Below, piece by piece: positions 14,447 to 23,252 of a stretch of 64,000 nucleotides of DNA. The notes below the pieces were generated by a model. It saw only the letters and a program-made list of their open reading frames with translations. It was not told the origin of the DNA and did no database searches. The stretch spans positions 3,968,001 to 4,032,000 of the forward strand of contig NZ_CP196822.1 in the NCBI RefSeq assembly GCF_051912485.1, given 5' to 3'. Source of the DNA: Nitrobacter sp051912485. Lineage in GTDB: Bacteria > Pseudomonadota > Alphaproteobacteria > Rhizobiales > Xanthobacteraceae. Numbering within the stretch: the first letter of the stretch is position 1; every line of letters starts with the position of its first letter. A program made the position numbers and the translations under genes.

Positions 14447-17356
14447 TTACTGACACGCTTCGCAGCTGGGATCGTCGATGCGGCAGGCTTTCCAGCTTTC
14501 CGCTTCAGCAGTAGCGGCGGCGTGACCATTCAACGGTGCTGCTGACACTGACGCCGAGACCGCGTTGAGCTTGCCGTCGGTGCCTTTCAGCGTGGATTTC
14601 TCGACATGGGTCGCCGAGCGCGAACGGAGGTAGTAGGTCGTCTTGAGGCCGCGCTTCCAGGCATGACGATAGAGCGCGTCGAGCTTCTTGCCGTTCGGAT
14701 TGGCGATGTAGAGGTTGAGCGACTGCGCCTGGTCGATCCACTTCTGCCGGCGCGCCGCAGCGTCGATCAGCCAGGCCGAGTCGATCTCGAAGGCAGTTGC
14801 ATAGAGCGCCTTGAGATCGTCGGGGACCCGGTCGATTTGGCCCAGGCCGCCGTCGAAGTATTTGAGGTCCGAGATCATCACTTCGTCCCACAGCCCGCGC
14901 GCTTTGAGATCGCGTACGAGATGGGCGTTCACCACGGTGAAGTCGCCGGACATGTTGGATTTGACGTAGAGGTTTTGATAGGCAGGCTCGATCGACTGCG
15001 AGACACCGCAGATATTGGAGATCGTCGCGGTCGGCGCGATCGCCATGCAGTTCGAATTGCGCATGCCGATGGTCATGACGCGCTGGCGCAGCGCATCCCA
15101 GTCGAGATGGCTGGAACGGTCGAGGTCGACCGGCGCGCCGCGCGCTTCATCGACGAGCATGAGGGAATCAAGCGGCAGGATGCCCTTCGACCACAGGGAC
15201 CCTTCATACGACGGATAGCGGCCGCGCTCGGCTGCGAGATCGACCGAGCCGGAGATGGCCCAGTAAGCGATCGCCTCCATGCTCTCGTCCGCGAAGGACA
15301 CGGCTCCATCCGACGCGTAAGGCAGCCGCAGGATGTTGAGCGCATCCTGAAAGCCCATGATGCCGAGCCCGACCGGGCGATGCCGCAGGTTCGACGCGCG
15401 CGCTTCCGGGATGGTGTAGAAATTCACGTCGAGCACATTGTCGAGCATCCGCATCGCGGTCGTCACGGTGCGCGCGAGGTGTTGGTGGTCGAGCTTGCCG
15501 TCGTGCAGGTGGTTGACGAGATTGATCGAGCCGAGATTGCACACCGCGACCTCGGTATTCGAGGTGTTGAGGGTGATCTCGGTGCAGAGATTCGAGGAAT
15601 GCACGACGCCGCAATGCTGCTGCGGCGAGCGCAGGTTGCACGGGTCCTTGAAGGTGATCCAGGGATGCCCGGTCTCGAACACCATGGTCAGCATACGCCG
15701 CCACAGGTCGACGGCGCGGACCTGCTTTGTTACCCGCATCTCGCCGCGCGCAGCCTTCTCTTCATAGAGGGCGTAGCGGTTGGCGAAGGCCTTGCCGGTG
15801 AGATCATGGAGATCCGGAGTCTCGTCCGGAGAGAACAGCGTCCAAACGCCGTCCTCCTCGACCCGTTGCATGAAGAGGTCCGGCACCCAGTTGGCCGTAT
15901 TCATGTCATGGGTGCGACGGCGGTCGTCGCCGGTATTCTTCCGCAGGTCGAGGAATTCCTCGATGTCGATGTGCCATGTCTCGAGGTAGGCGCACACCGC
16001 GCCTTTGCGCTTGCCGCCCTGGTTGACAGCGATCGCGGTGTCGTTCGCGACCTTCAGGAACGGCACCACGCCCTGGCTTTCGCCATTCGTGCCCTTGATG
16101 TGCGCGCCGAGCCCGCGCACGCGCGTCCAGTCGTTGCCGAGTCCTCCTGCGTATTTCGACAGCAGTGCGTTGTCCTTGATCGCCTTGAAGATGCCGTCGA
16201 GATCATCGGCGACGGTCGTGAGGAAGCAGGACGATAGCTGCGGCCGCAGCGTCCCGGCGTTGAACAGTGTTGGTGTCGAGGCCATGAAGTCGAACGACGA
16301 GAGCAGGTCGTAGAACGCGATCGCCTTTTCTTCCCGGTCGATCTCGCGTAGCGCAAGGCCGCAGGCGACGCGCATGAAGAATGCCTGCGGCAGTTCGAAA
16401 CGCATGCTGCGAACATGCAGGAAGTAGCGGTCGTAGAGGGTCTGGAATCCAAGATAGTCGAACTGCAGGTCGCGTTCGGGCTTCAGCGCCGCCGCCAGCC
16501 GGTCGAGGTCGAAGCGGCTGATCTCGGGATCGAGCAGCTCATTCGCGATGCCCGTTTGCACATAGCTAAGGAAATACTCTGCATAGCGCTCCGTCATCTC
16601 CGCCTGGGTCGCCTGCTCCGGCCGGCCGGCGACGAAGCTCAATGCTTCGTGGCGCAGCTTGTCGAGCAGGAGGCGCGCGCTCGCCTTGGCGTAGTCCGGG
16701 TCGGTCTCGACCAGCGTGCGCGCCGCGAGGATCGGCGCCAGCGCCAACTCATCCGCGCTGATGCCGTCATAAAGGTTCCGATGGGTTTCGGTCAGGATTG
16801 CCTCGGCCGAGACACTCTCAAGTCCGGCACAGGCCTCCACCACCACTGTGGCGAGGCGCTTGGTGTCGAGGGGTGTCGTCGACCCATCGGCCGACTTCAT
16901 CCGCAGCGTCGGCGTCGCGGCTGCCGAGTTGCCTTTCTTTGTCTTCGCCTCCTGCACCTTCGCCCGTTCGCGTGTCCGCTCCTCGCGATAGAGCACATAG
17001 GCGCGCGCGACCTTGTGATGTTCGCTCCGCATCAGCGCGAGTTCGGCCTGATCCTGAATATCCTCGATGTGGAACGTGCGTCCCGCGTCGGCACGCCGGG
17101 TCAGGCTGGCGACGATCTGGTCGGTCAACTCAGTGACGATGTCGTGGACCCGGCGCGAGGCGGCGGCGCTGTTGCCCTCGACCGCGAGGAACGCCTTGGT
17201 CAACGCGACGGCGATCTTCGAGGAATCGAACGGCGATACCGATCTGTTGCGTCGAATGACCTGATACGCGGGTTCGCTGGGCGGCATCGCGGCCGCAGCA
17301 GGCAAAGACGGATGCACGGCACGCGCAGTAGCTGCAGCTTCGGTTGCGAGAGACAT
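14447..17356 (-). CDS. nrdA: Ribonucleoside-diphosphate reductase large subunit
   Basis: Starting at ATG 17356 the protein has 969 residues, longer than the ~760 of the Escherichia coli enzyme because of N-terminal regulatory domains. An ATP-cone covers residues ~31-126 (YQVIRRNRSVSPFDSSKI) and a second cone-like segment ~150-240 (PLDTKRLATVVVEACAG). The catalytic set is present: C377 (LSSCFL), N589/C591/E593 (SSNLCTEI), C606 (VAVCNLGS), the Tyr pair in TTYYLRS and the C-terminal redox cysteines in DDPSCEACQ. It reduces ribonucleoside diphosphates in the cytoplasm using the radical made in NrdB. A cobalamin riboswitch precedes it. Confidence 0.96.
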   Translation of the reverse strand: MSLATEAAATARAVHPSLPAAAAMPPSEPAYQVIRRNRSVSPFDSSKIAVALTKAFLAVEGNSAAASRRVHDIVTELTDQIVASLTRRADAGRTFHIEDIQDQAELALMRSEHHKVARAYVLYREERTRERAKVQEAKTKKGNSAAATPTLRMKSADGSTTPLDTKRLATVVVEACAGLESVSAEAILTETHRNLYDGISADELALAPILAARTLVETDPDYAKASARLLLDKLRHEALSFVAGRPEQATQAEMTERYAEYFLSYVQTGIANELLDPEISRFDLDRLAAALKPERDLQFDYLGFQTLYDRYFLHVRSMRFELPQAFFMRVACGLALREIDREEKAIAFYDLLSSFDFMASTPTLFNAGTLRPQLSSCFLTTVADDLDGIFKAIKDNALLSKYAGGLGNDWTRVRGLGAHIKGTNGESQGVVPFLKVANDTAIAVNQGGKRKGAVCAYLETWHIDIEEFLDLRKNTGDDRRRTHDMNTANWVPDLFMQRVEEDGVWTLFSPDETPDLHDLTGKAFANRYALYEEKAARGEMRVTKQVRAVDLWRRMLTMVFETGHPWITFKDPCNLRSPQQHCGVVHSSNLCTEITLNTSNTEVAVCNLGSINLVNHLHDGKLDHQHLARTVTTAMRMLDNVLDVNFYTIPEARASNLRHRPVGLGIMGFQDALNILRLPYASDGAVSFADESMEAIAYWAISGSVDLAAERGRYPSYEGSLWSKGILPLDSLMLVDEARGAPVDLDRSSHLDWDALRQRVMTIGMRNSNCMAIAPTATISNICGVSQSIEPAYQNLYVKSNMSGDFTVVNAHLVRDLKARGLWDEVMISDLKYFDGGLGQIDRVPDDLKALYATAFEIDSAWLIDAAARRQKWIDQAQSLNLYIANPNGKKLDALYRHAWKRGLKTTYYLRSRSATHVEKSTLKGTDGKLNAVSASVSAAPLNGHAAATAEAESWKACRIDDPSCEACQ

Positions 17357-17480
17357 CGGCTCAGGACCCCAGTTTGTTGTGAGCCGGGGCCGAGCGGAGA
17401 CGCGCGCAGGAAATCCCACGGCGGACGCCGCGATTCCTGCCATGCGGCCCGCCGGGACACCCCGCCCAGGGAACGTTTCG

Positions 17481-17680
17481 GCTGTCGCGGCAGGTCTCCT
17501 GGCTCGCGGGTCTCAGCGTAGGTCCGGTCTTCCCGGGGCCTTGCGGTCCCAGTGACACTCAAATGGACTTCGGCTCGCCGCTTACAGTTGCGGGGGCAGC
17601 GCCGGCATTGCCCGGTCATGGACCAAAGCGCACCAGCTTCCCTCTTTAGCTCTCGGTATTGCGACTCGAGAGACCGTGAC
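17481..17680 (-). promoter_or_regulatory. Cobalamin riboswitch in the nrdA leader
   Basis: On the minus strand this leader contains the core CCCCCGCAACTGTAAG (17581-17596), a GTCACTGG segment, GGGAAG...CCGG, GCTGAGACCCGCG and the B12 box AGCCAGGAGACCTGCC (17489-17504). Order and spacing match the AdoCbl riboswitch. The nrdA ATG is about 130 bases beyond the B12 box. A 16-base segment just after the aptamer (17452-17467) is identical to one after the metE riboswitch. Cobalamin should lower nrdAB expression. The 5' boundary is approximate. Confidence 0.94.
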
Positions 17681-17839
17681 CACTATATCTAGTAGCCGCG
17701 CCGAATTAGGAGTCAACAGATCGTTTAGACTCCAGCTCCTCAATTCTCGTAATTCACAGTCCGGCGAAAAGCCGCTGTGCAGCCATCGCTCTGCCCGACC
17801 CTTGACGCTTCGATCATACAGACCATTATCCCAAGAGAT

Positions 17840-18550
17840 ATGCCGCGGCGTTTGTCTCGCGGCTCAACCGTCGAGTCTGCCGTGAACGAATTCGTCCGAC
17901 CGAATCTGATGCCTCCGAACGGGCAAAAGAAAGTGCTTCTGCATTCCTGCTGTGCGCCTTGCTCGGGCGAAGTGATGGAAGCGATGCTTGCCTCGGGGAT
18001 CGATTACACGATCTTCTTCTACAATCCGAACATCCATCCCCTGAAGGAATACCTGCTGCGCAAGGACGAGAACGTTCGCTTCGCGGAGAAACATGGCGTG
18101 CCTTTCGTCGATGCCGATTACGACAAGGACGACTGGTTCGCCCGTGCCAAGGGGATGGAGTGGGAGCCTGAACGCGGCGCGCGCTGCACCATGTGCTTCG
18201 ACATGCGCTTCGAGCGCACCGCGCTCCATGCGCACGAGCACGGTTTTCCGGTGATGACGTCGTCGCTCGGCATCTCCCGCTGGAAGAATATGGCGCAGAT
18301 CAATGACTGCGGCCATCGCGCGGCCGGGCGTTATGACGGCCTCTCGTATTGGGATTTCAACTGGCGCAAGGGCGGCGGTTCGCAGCGGATGATCGAGATC
18401 AGCAAGCGCGAGGAATTCTATCAGCAGGAGTATTGCGGCTGCGTCTATTCGCTGCGTGACACCAATCAACACCGCCGGGATCAGGGCCGTCAGCCCATCA
18501 CGATCGGGACGCAATTCTACCGGCACGGCGAGGATTCGGACTCGACCTAA
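17840..18550 (+). CDS. queH: Epoxyqueuosine reductase QueH (DUF208 family)
   Basis: The protein of about 236 residues has the QueH cysteine set: HSCCAPCSGEV near the N-terminus, CTMCFDMR in the middle and CGCVYSLRD near the end. QueH proteins bind an iron-sulfur cluster plus a second metal and reduce epoxyqueuosine to queuosine in tRNA. It is the non-orthologous alternative to the cobalamin-dependent QueG. It sits between two B12 riboswitches but is read away from nrdA and ends before the metE riboswitch, so it is not itself under a visible one. The start is uncertain: ATG 17840 is used; GTG 17882 and ATG 17909 are possible. Confidence 0.9.
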   Translation: MPRRLSRGSTVESAVNEFVRPNLMPPNGQKKVLLHSCCAPCSGEVMEAMLASGIDYTIFFYNPNIHPLKEYLLRKDENVRFAEKHGVPFVDADYDKDDWFARAKGMEWEPERGARCTMCFDMRFERTALHAHEHGFPVMTSSLGISRWKNMAQINDCGHRAAGRYDGLSYWDFNWRKGGGSQRMIEISKREEFYQQEYCGCVYSLRDTNQHRRDQGRQPITIGTQFYRHGEDSDST

Positions 18551-18597
18551 GATCGCTGTGGTCGGTTGACGGCCCCCATACACTGGCCCATAGGTTG

Positions 18598-18783
18598 GTT
18601 GTCGAGGTTCTCCGGGACAATTCAAGCCCGGAGCTAAGAGGGAAGCCGGTGCGTCTTCGGACAAAACCGGCGCTGCCCCCGCAACTGTAAGCGGTGAGCC
18701 GTGGTCCATCATGCCACTGGGATTTTCCTGGGAAGGCCGGACCAAAGCTGAGACCCGCGAGCCAGGAGACCTGCCCCGACAAC
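18598..18783 (+). promoter_or_regulatory. Cobalamin riboswitch in the metE leader
   Basis: Closing stem GTTGTCG (18598-18604) pairs with CGACAAC (18777-18783). Inside are GGGAAGCCGGTG, the core CCCCCGCAACTGTAAG (18676-18691), GCCACTGG, GGGAAGGCCGG, GCTGAGACCCGCGA and the B12 box AGCCAGGAGACCTGCC (18760-18775). The metE ATG is 116 bases further on. The segment GGGCGGGGTGTCCCGG (18796-18811) is shared exactly with the nrdA leader. When cobalamin is plentiful the B12-independent MetE is not needed, so this is expected to be an off switch. Confidence 0.96.
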
Positions 18784-18899
18784 ATAGTCGTCCTCGGGCG
18801 GGGTGTCCCGGTGGTGCGCTTGCGGTCTCGATGGCGTGCGCCGCCGAGATTCCCATGCCGCGTCGCTAAGGCCCAGCCCCCAACATATGGGGTAAAGCC

Positions 18900-21236
18900 A
18901 TGTCTGTTTCCTCTCTTTCTGTCGCCACGCTCGGCACGCCGCGCATCGGCCCGCGCCGTGAATTGAAAATCGCACTCGAAAGTTACTGGTCGGGCAAGTC
19001 CGACGAATCCGCGCTGCTTGAAGCGGCGGCCGGATTACGCGCCGCGAACTGGGCGCGCCAGAAATCGCTCGGCGTCACCGTCATTCCGTCGAACGATTTC
19101 ACGCTCTACGATCATGTGCTCGACACCAGCGTAATGGTCGGCGCGATCCCGGGCATTTACGGATGGAAAAGCGGACCGGTGCCGCTCGCAACCTATTTTG
19201 CGATGGCGCGCGGCGCCCAGGGCGAAGATCACGATCCATCCTGCGCGCATGGTCATCATGGTGACGGTGACGCTGCCGGCGCACCGGCCCAGGAGATGAC
19301 CAAGTGGTTCGACACCAACTATCACTACATGGTGCCTGAATTTACCAAGGGCCAATGGTTCGAGCTCTCTTCGCTCAAGGCCATCGATGAATATCGCGAG
19401 GCCAAGGCGCTCGGCTACCAGACCCGGCCGGTGCTGCTCGGTCCCGTCACCTATCTGAAACTCGGCAAGTGCAAGGACGCGAATTTCGATCCGCTGTCGC
19501 TGCTTCCCGATCTGCTGCCGGTCTATATCGACGTGCTCCAGCGTCTTTCCGCCGAAGGTGCTGACTGGGTGCAGCTCGACGAGCCTTGTCTAGTGCTCGA
19601 TCTCGATGATGCGACCCGCGATGCGCTGCGCAAGACCTACGAAGAGGTCACACGCGCGCTGCCGAACCTGAAGATCATGCTCACCACTTATTTTGGTAGC
19701 ATCAGTGACAACGTCGGTACCGCATTGTCGCTGCCGGTCGCTGGCCTTCACCTCGATCTTGTCCGCGCTCCGGAACAACTCGAAACAGTGGCGGCGAAGG
19801 CGCCGCGAGACCTGGTTCTGTCGCTCGGCGTCATTGATGGCCGCAACATCTGGCGAGCCAACCTGCCGGCGCTGCTCGATCGCCTCGGGCCCGTGGTCGC
19901 CAAGCTTGGAACCGCTCGCGTGCAGATCGCGCCGTCCTGCTCGCTCCTGCACGTGCCGATCGACGTGTCGCTGGAGAGCGATCTCGATGCGGAGTTGAAG
20001 AGCTGGCTTGCCTTCTCGGTGCAGAAGATGGGTGAACTCGCGACGCTCGGCGAAGCTCTTGCCAAGGGCCGCGCCTCGGTCGCCGATGCCCTGAAAGCAT
20101 CAGCAGACTCCGCTGCGGCGCGCAAGATATCGCCGAAGGTTCATGACGCCAGGGTCGCGGCGCGAATCGTGGCTGTTGTGTCCGACATGACCAGGCGCAA
20201 GAGCGTCTTCGCAGGACGCGCGACGCTGCAGCGCGAACGCTTCAGTCTCCCGTCGTTCCCGACGACCACGATCGGCTCTTTTCCGCAGACCGCCGAGGTC
20301 CGGAAGGCACGTTCAGCGCACTCCAAGGGCGTGATGAGCGATGCCGACTATGAGAAGTTCCTTCAGGAGGAGACGGCTCGAACCATCCGCTGGCAGGAAG
20401 AGATCGGCCTCGACGTGCTCGTGCATGGCGAGTTTGAGCGCAACGACATGGTGCAGTATTTCGGGGAGCAACTCTCGGGATTTGCCTTCACTAGGCACGG
20501 CTGGGTTCAAAGCTACGGCTCGCGCTGCGTTCGTCCCCCGATCCTGTTCGGCGACGTGTCCCGGCCCAAGCCGATGACCGTCGGCTGGTGGAAATACGCT
20601 CAATCCCTGACCGCGAAACCGATGAAGGGCATGCTCACCGGTCCGGTCACCATTCTCAACTGGTCCTTCGTGCGCGATGACGTGCCGCGCAGTCTTGCCT
20701 GTCGGCAGATCGCGCTCGCCATCCGTGATGAGGTCGCTGATCTGGAAACAGCGGGTGCATCGATGATCCAAATCGATGAGGCCGCGCTGCGCGAGGGGCT
20801 GCCGCTGCGCCACTCCGAATGGAAGCTGTATCTCGACTGGGCCGTCGAATGTTTCCGTTTGTGCTCGAGCGGCGTCACTGACACGACCCAGATCCACACT
20901 CATATGTGCTATTCGGAGTTCAACGACATCATCGCCTCGATTGCGGCGATGGATGCCGACGTCATCTCGATCGAGACGTCGCGCTCCAAGATGGAGCTGC
21001 TCGACGCCTTCAAGGATTACAAATATCCCAACGAGATCGGCCCCGGTGTCTACGACATCCACTCACCACGCGTGCCGGCGGTCGATGAGATGACCGGCCT
21101 GCTCAAACTTGCGCGTCAGCGCCTGTCCGACGGCCAGCTCTGGATCAATCCGGATTGCGGACTGAAGACCCGCAAGTGGGAGGAGGTCAGACCGGCGCTC
21201 GTCAACATGGTGGAGGCGGCAAGGCTTATGCGTTAG
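18900..21236 (+). CDS. metE: Cobalamin-independent methionine synthase MetE
   Basis: The 778-residue enzyme transfers a methyl group from methyltetrahydrofolate polyglutamate to homocysteine. The N-terminal half starts LGTPRIGPRRELKIALESYW. The C-terminal catalytic half carries the zinc ligands H668 and C670 (THMCYSEF), Glu in SIETSRSKMELL and C753 (NPDCGLKTR). Residues ~109-125 hold a His/Asp-rich insertion (DHDPSCAHGHHGDGDA) in the N-terminal barrel that is not part of the catalytic core. Control by the upstream B12 riboswitch implies that a B12-dependent MetH is encoded elsewhere. Confidence 0.97.
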   Translation: MSVSSLSVATLGTPRIGPRRELKIALESYWSGKSDESALLEAAAGLRAANWARQKSLGVTVIPSNDFTLYDHVLDTSVMVGAIPGIYGWKSGPVPLATYFAMARGAQGEDHDPSCAHGHHGDGDAAGAPAQEMTKWFDTNYHYMVPEFTKGQWFELSSLKAIDEYREAKALGYQTRPVLLGPVTYLKLGKCKDANFDPLSLLPDLLPVYIDVLQRLSAEGADWVQLDEPCLVLDLDDATRDALRKTYEEVTRALPNLKIMLTTYFGSISDNVGTALSLPVAGLHLDLVRAPEQLETVAAKAPRDLVLSLGVIDGRNIWRANLPALLDRLGPVVAKLGTARVQIAPSCSLLHVPIDVSLESDLDAELKSWLAFSVQKMGELATLGEALAKGRASVADALKASADSAAARKISPKVHDARVAARIVAVVSDMTRRKSVFAGRATLQRERFSLPSFPTTTIGSFPQTAEVRKARSAHSKGVMSDADYEKFLQEETARTIRWQEEIGLDVLVHGEFERNDMVQYFGEQLSGFAFTRHGWVQSYGSRCVRPPILFGDVSRPKPMTVGWWKYAQSLTAKPMKGMLTGPVTILNWSFVRDDVPRSLACRQIALAIRDEVADLETAGASMIQIDEAALREGLPLRHSEWKLYLDWAVECFRLCSSGVTDTTQIHTHMCYSEFNDIIASIAAMDADVISIETSRSKMELLDAFKDYKYPNEIGPGVYDIHSPRVPAVDEMTGLLKLARQRLSDGQLWINPDCGLKTRKWEEVRPALVNMVEAARLMR

Positions 21237-21271
21237 CGCTCGCCCGGGTGATCGGCTGCGGCCTATATAGA

Positions 21272-21297
21272 GGAGAGATGGTCTCGGCCATCTCTCC
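21272..21297. other. Perfect 10-bp hairpin downstream of metE
   Basis: GGAGAGATGG (21272-21281), a six-base loop, then CCATCTCTCC (21288-21297). No T-run follows, so it is not a textbook intrinsic terminator; it may stabilise the metE 3' end or pause polymerase before dusA. Confidence 0.55.
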
Positions 21298-21409
21298 CGG
21301 CGACTACGGCGTTTTCGGTCTCCGTGCATTGAGGTATCGAAAACCTGCGAAAAGCGTCGTATGAGGACATAGAATTGAGCGCATACGACGAGACCGGACG
21401 ATCCGAATC

Positions 21410-22417
21410 GTGCTGAAAATACAGCCAGATCAATCATATAGATTTTCGGTCGCCCCGATGATGGACTGGACCGACCGGTACTGCCGTGTGTTCCATCGCC
21501 TGCTCACGCGCCATGCGCGGCTCTACACGGAGATGCTGACCACCGGTGCCATCATCCACGGCGCACGCGACCGGTTGCTTGGGTTCAGCGATGTCGAGCA
21601 CCCGGTCGCGCTCCAACTCGGCGGCTCGTGTCCTGACGATCTCGCGGCGGCCGCGCGCATCGGCGAGGATTTCGGCTATGACGAAATCAATCTGAACGTC
21701 GGCTGTCCATCCGACCGAGTGAAGGACGGCCGGTTCGGCGCCTGCCTGATGGCGGAGCCGGATGTCGTTGCCGAGGCTGTTCACGCCATGAAACGCGCAG
21801 TGTCCATTCCGGTCACCGTGAAGTGCCGGATCGGGATCGACGATCAGGATCCGGAAACCGGCCTCGATACCTTCGCGCGAAAGGTCGTGGCGGCCGGCGT
21901 CGATGCGCTTATCGTCCATGCGCGAAAAGCGTGGCTCCAGGGATTATCTCCGAAGGACAACCGGCATATTCCGGCGCTGGACTATCACAGGGTCTACCGG
22001 TTGAAGGCGTCGCTTCCCGATCTGCCCGTGATCATCAATGGCGGCATCGGCGGGATTTCGGAAGCTAAAGACCATCTGGCGTATGTCGATGGCGTCATGC
22101 TGGGCCGCGCCGCTTATCAGGAGCCATGGCGTCTGCTCGAGGTCGATTCCGAACTGTTCGGCGAGGCGGCACCGCACGCCACGATGAAGCGCGCGCTTGA
22201 GGCCATGATCCCCTACATCGAGGATCAACTGGCATGCGGCGCGCGATTGCATTCCATCACCCGGCATTTCGTCGGCGCGTTTCACGGCGTGCCGGGCGCG
22301 CGGGCGTTTCGGCGCTATCTCGCCGAGAACGGCGTGAAGGCTGATGCCGGCGTCGACATCCTGCGGGAAGCGATTGCGCTGGTGGACGAGATTAGAGCGC
22401 CGTCCATTGCGGCTTGA
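21410..22417 (+). CDS. dusA: tRNA-dihydrouridine synthase A
   Basis: The 335-residue flavoenzyme starts at GTG 21410. It has the Dus signatures SVAPMMDWTDRYCR, LNVGCPSDRVKDGRFGACLM (catalytic Cys in NVGCPS), VTVKCRIGIDD, LIVHARKAWLQGLSPKDNR and VIINGGIG. The LSPKDNR segment identifies the DusA subfamily, which reduces U20/U20a in the tRNA D-loop. It follows metE by 170 bases and appears independently expressed. Confidence 0.95.
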   Translation: MLKIQPDQSYRFSVAPMMDWTDRYCRVFHRLLTRHARLYTEMLTTGAIIHGARDRLLGFSDVEHPVALQLGGSCPDDLAAAARIGEDFGYDEINLNVGCPSDRVKDGRFGACLMAEPDVVAEAVHAMKRAVSIPVTVKCRIGIDDQDPETGLDTFARKVVAAGVDALIVHARKAWLQGLSPKDNRHIPALDYHRVYRLKASLPDLPVIINGGIGGISEAKDHLAYVDGVMLGRAAYQEPWRLLEVDSELFGEAAPHATMKRALEAMIPYIEDQLACGARLHSITRHFVGAFHGVPGARAFRRYLAENGVKADAGVDILREAIALVDEIRAPSIAA

Positions 22418-22520
22418 CGCCGCCTAACAAGACCCGGCTGGCAGAAACGTATCGTCGGCCTGACCGAGAGCCAATCGAATCGGCCGAACACGACGGTCTT
22501 TCCATAACTAAAACGGCTGC

Positions 22521-23252
22521 TCAGAGACCGAGATAGGCGCGCCGCACTTCCGGATCGTCGATGAGCTGTTTGGCGGGGCCGCTATGCACGATGCGGCCGG
22601 TTTCCATCACGTAACCCCGATCAGCCGTCGACAGCGCCAGATTGACGTCCTGTTCGACCAGCAGCACCGTTACGCCTTCATCGCGGATCGTCGTCAAGAC
22701 GTCCATCAGCTGTTCGACGATAACGGGCGCCAAGCCCAGGCTCATCTCGTCGATCATCAGCAGGACCGGCGCCGCCATCAGGCCTCGCGCCATCGCGCAC
22801 ATTTGCTGCTCGCCGCCTGACATGCTTCCCGCGAGTTGCCGGCGGCGTTCTGCCATGCGTGGGAACAGCGCATACATGCGGTCGAGGTCGCGTGCCACGG
22901 CAGCCTTGTCGGTTCGCCTGAAGGCACCCATCAGCAGGTTGTCCTGGACGCTCATGCGGTCGAAAAGCTGGCGGCCTTCCGGTACCTGAACCAGGCCGGC
23001 CGCAAAGACCTGATCGGAGGTCATCGGCATCAAGTTGTGGCTGTTCATGACGATGCTGCCGGTGGCAGACAGCACGCGCGACAGCGTTCGCAGCAACGTG
23101 GTCTTGCCGGCGCCGTTGCTGCCGACCAGCGCCACGATCTCGGCCGGGTAGACACTTAGAGTGACGTCCTGCAGGACCGGCATCCCGCCATAGCCCGCGC
23201 TGACTGCGCGGACGTCAAGCAGAGGTTCCTTGGCCGCCGGCTTCGTGTTCAT
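22521..23252 (-). CDS. livF: Branched-chain amino-acid ABC transporter ATPase LivF
   Basis: The ATG at 23252 overlaps the livG stop and gives 243 residues. ABC signatures: Walker A GSNGAGKTTLL, Q-loop segment LVQVPEGRQLFDRMSV, signature SGGEQQMCAMARGLM, Walker B VLLMIDEMSLGLAP and the switch His region replaced by VEQDVN, as usual in LivF. It is the last gene of a five-gene import operon. The ligand is set by the binding protein. Confidence 0.95.
   Translation of the reverse strand: MNTKPAAKEPLLDVRAVSAGYGGMPVLQDVTLSVYPAEIVALVGSNGAGKTTLLRTLSRVLSATGSIVMNSHNLMPMTSDQVFAAGLVQVPEGRQLFDRMSVQDNLLMGAFRRTDKAAVARDLDRMYALFPRMAERRRQLAGSMSGGEQQMCAMARGLMAAPVLLMIDEMSLGLAPVIVEQLMDVLTTIRDEGVTVLLVEQDVNLALSTADRGYVMETGRIVHSGPAKQLIDDPEVRRAYLGL

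Noticed and set aside
14606..16237. A 543-codon plus-strand open frame opposite nrdA
   Set aside because: Composition follows the codon positions of nrdA, there is no domain, and nrdA is unambiguous.
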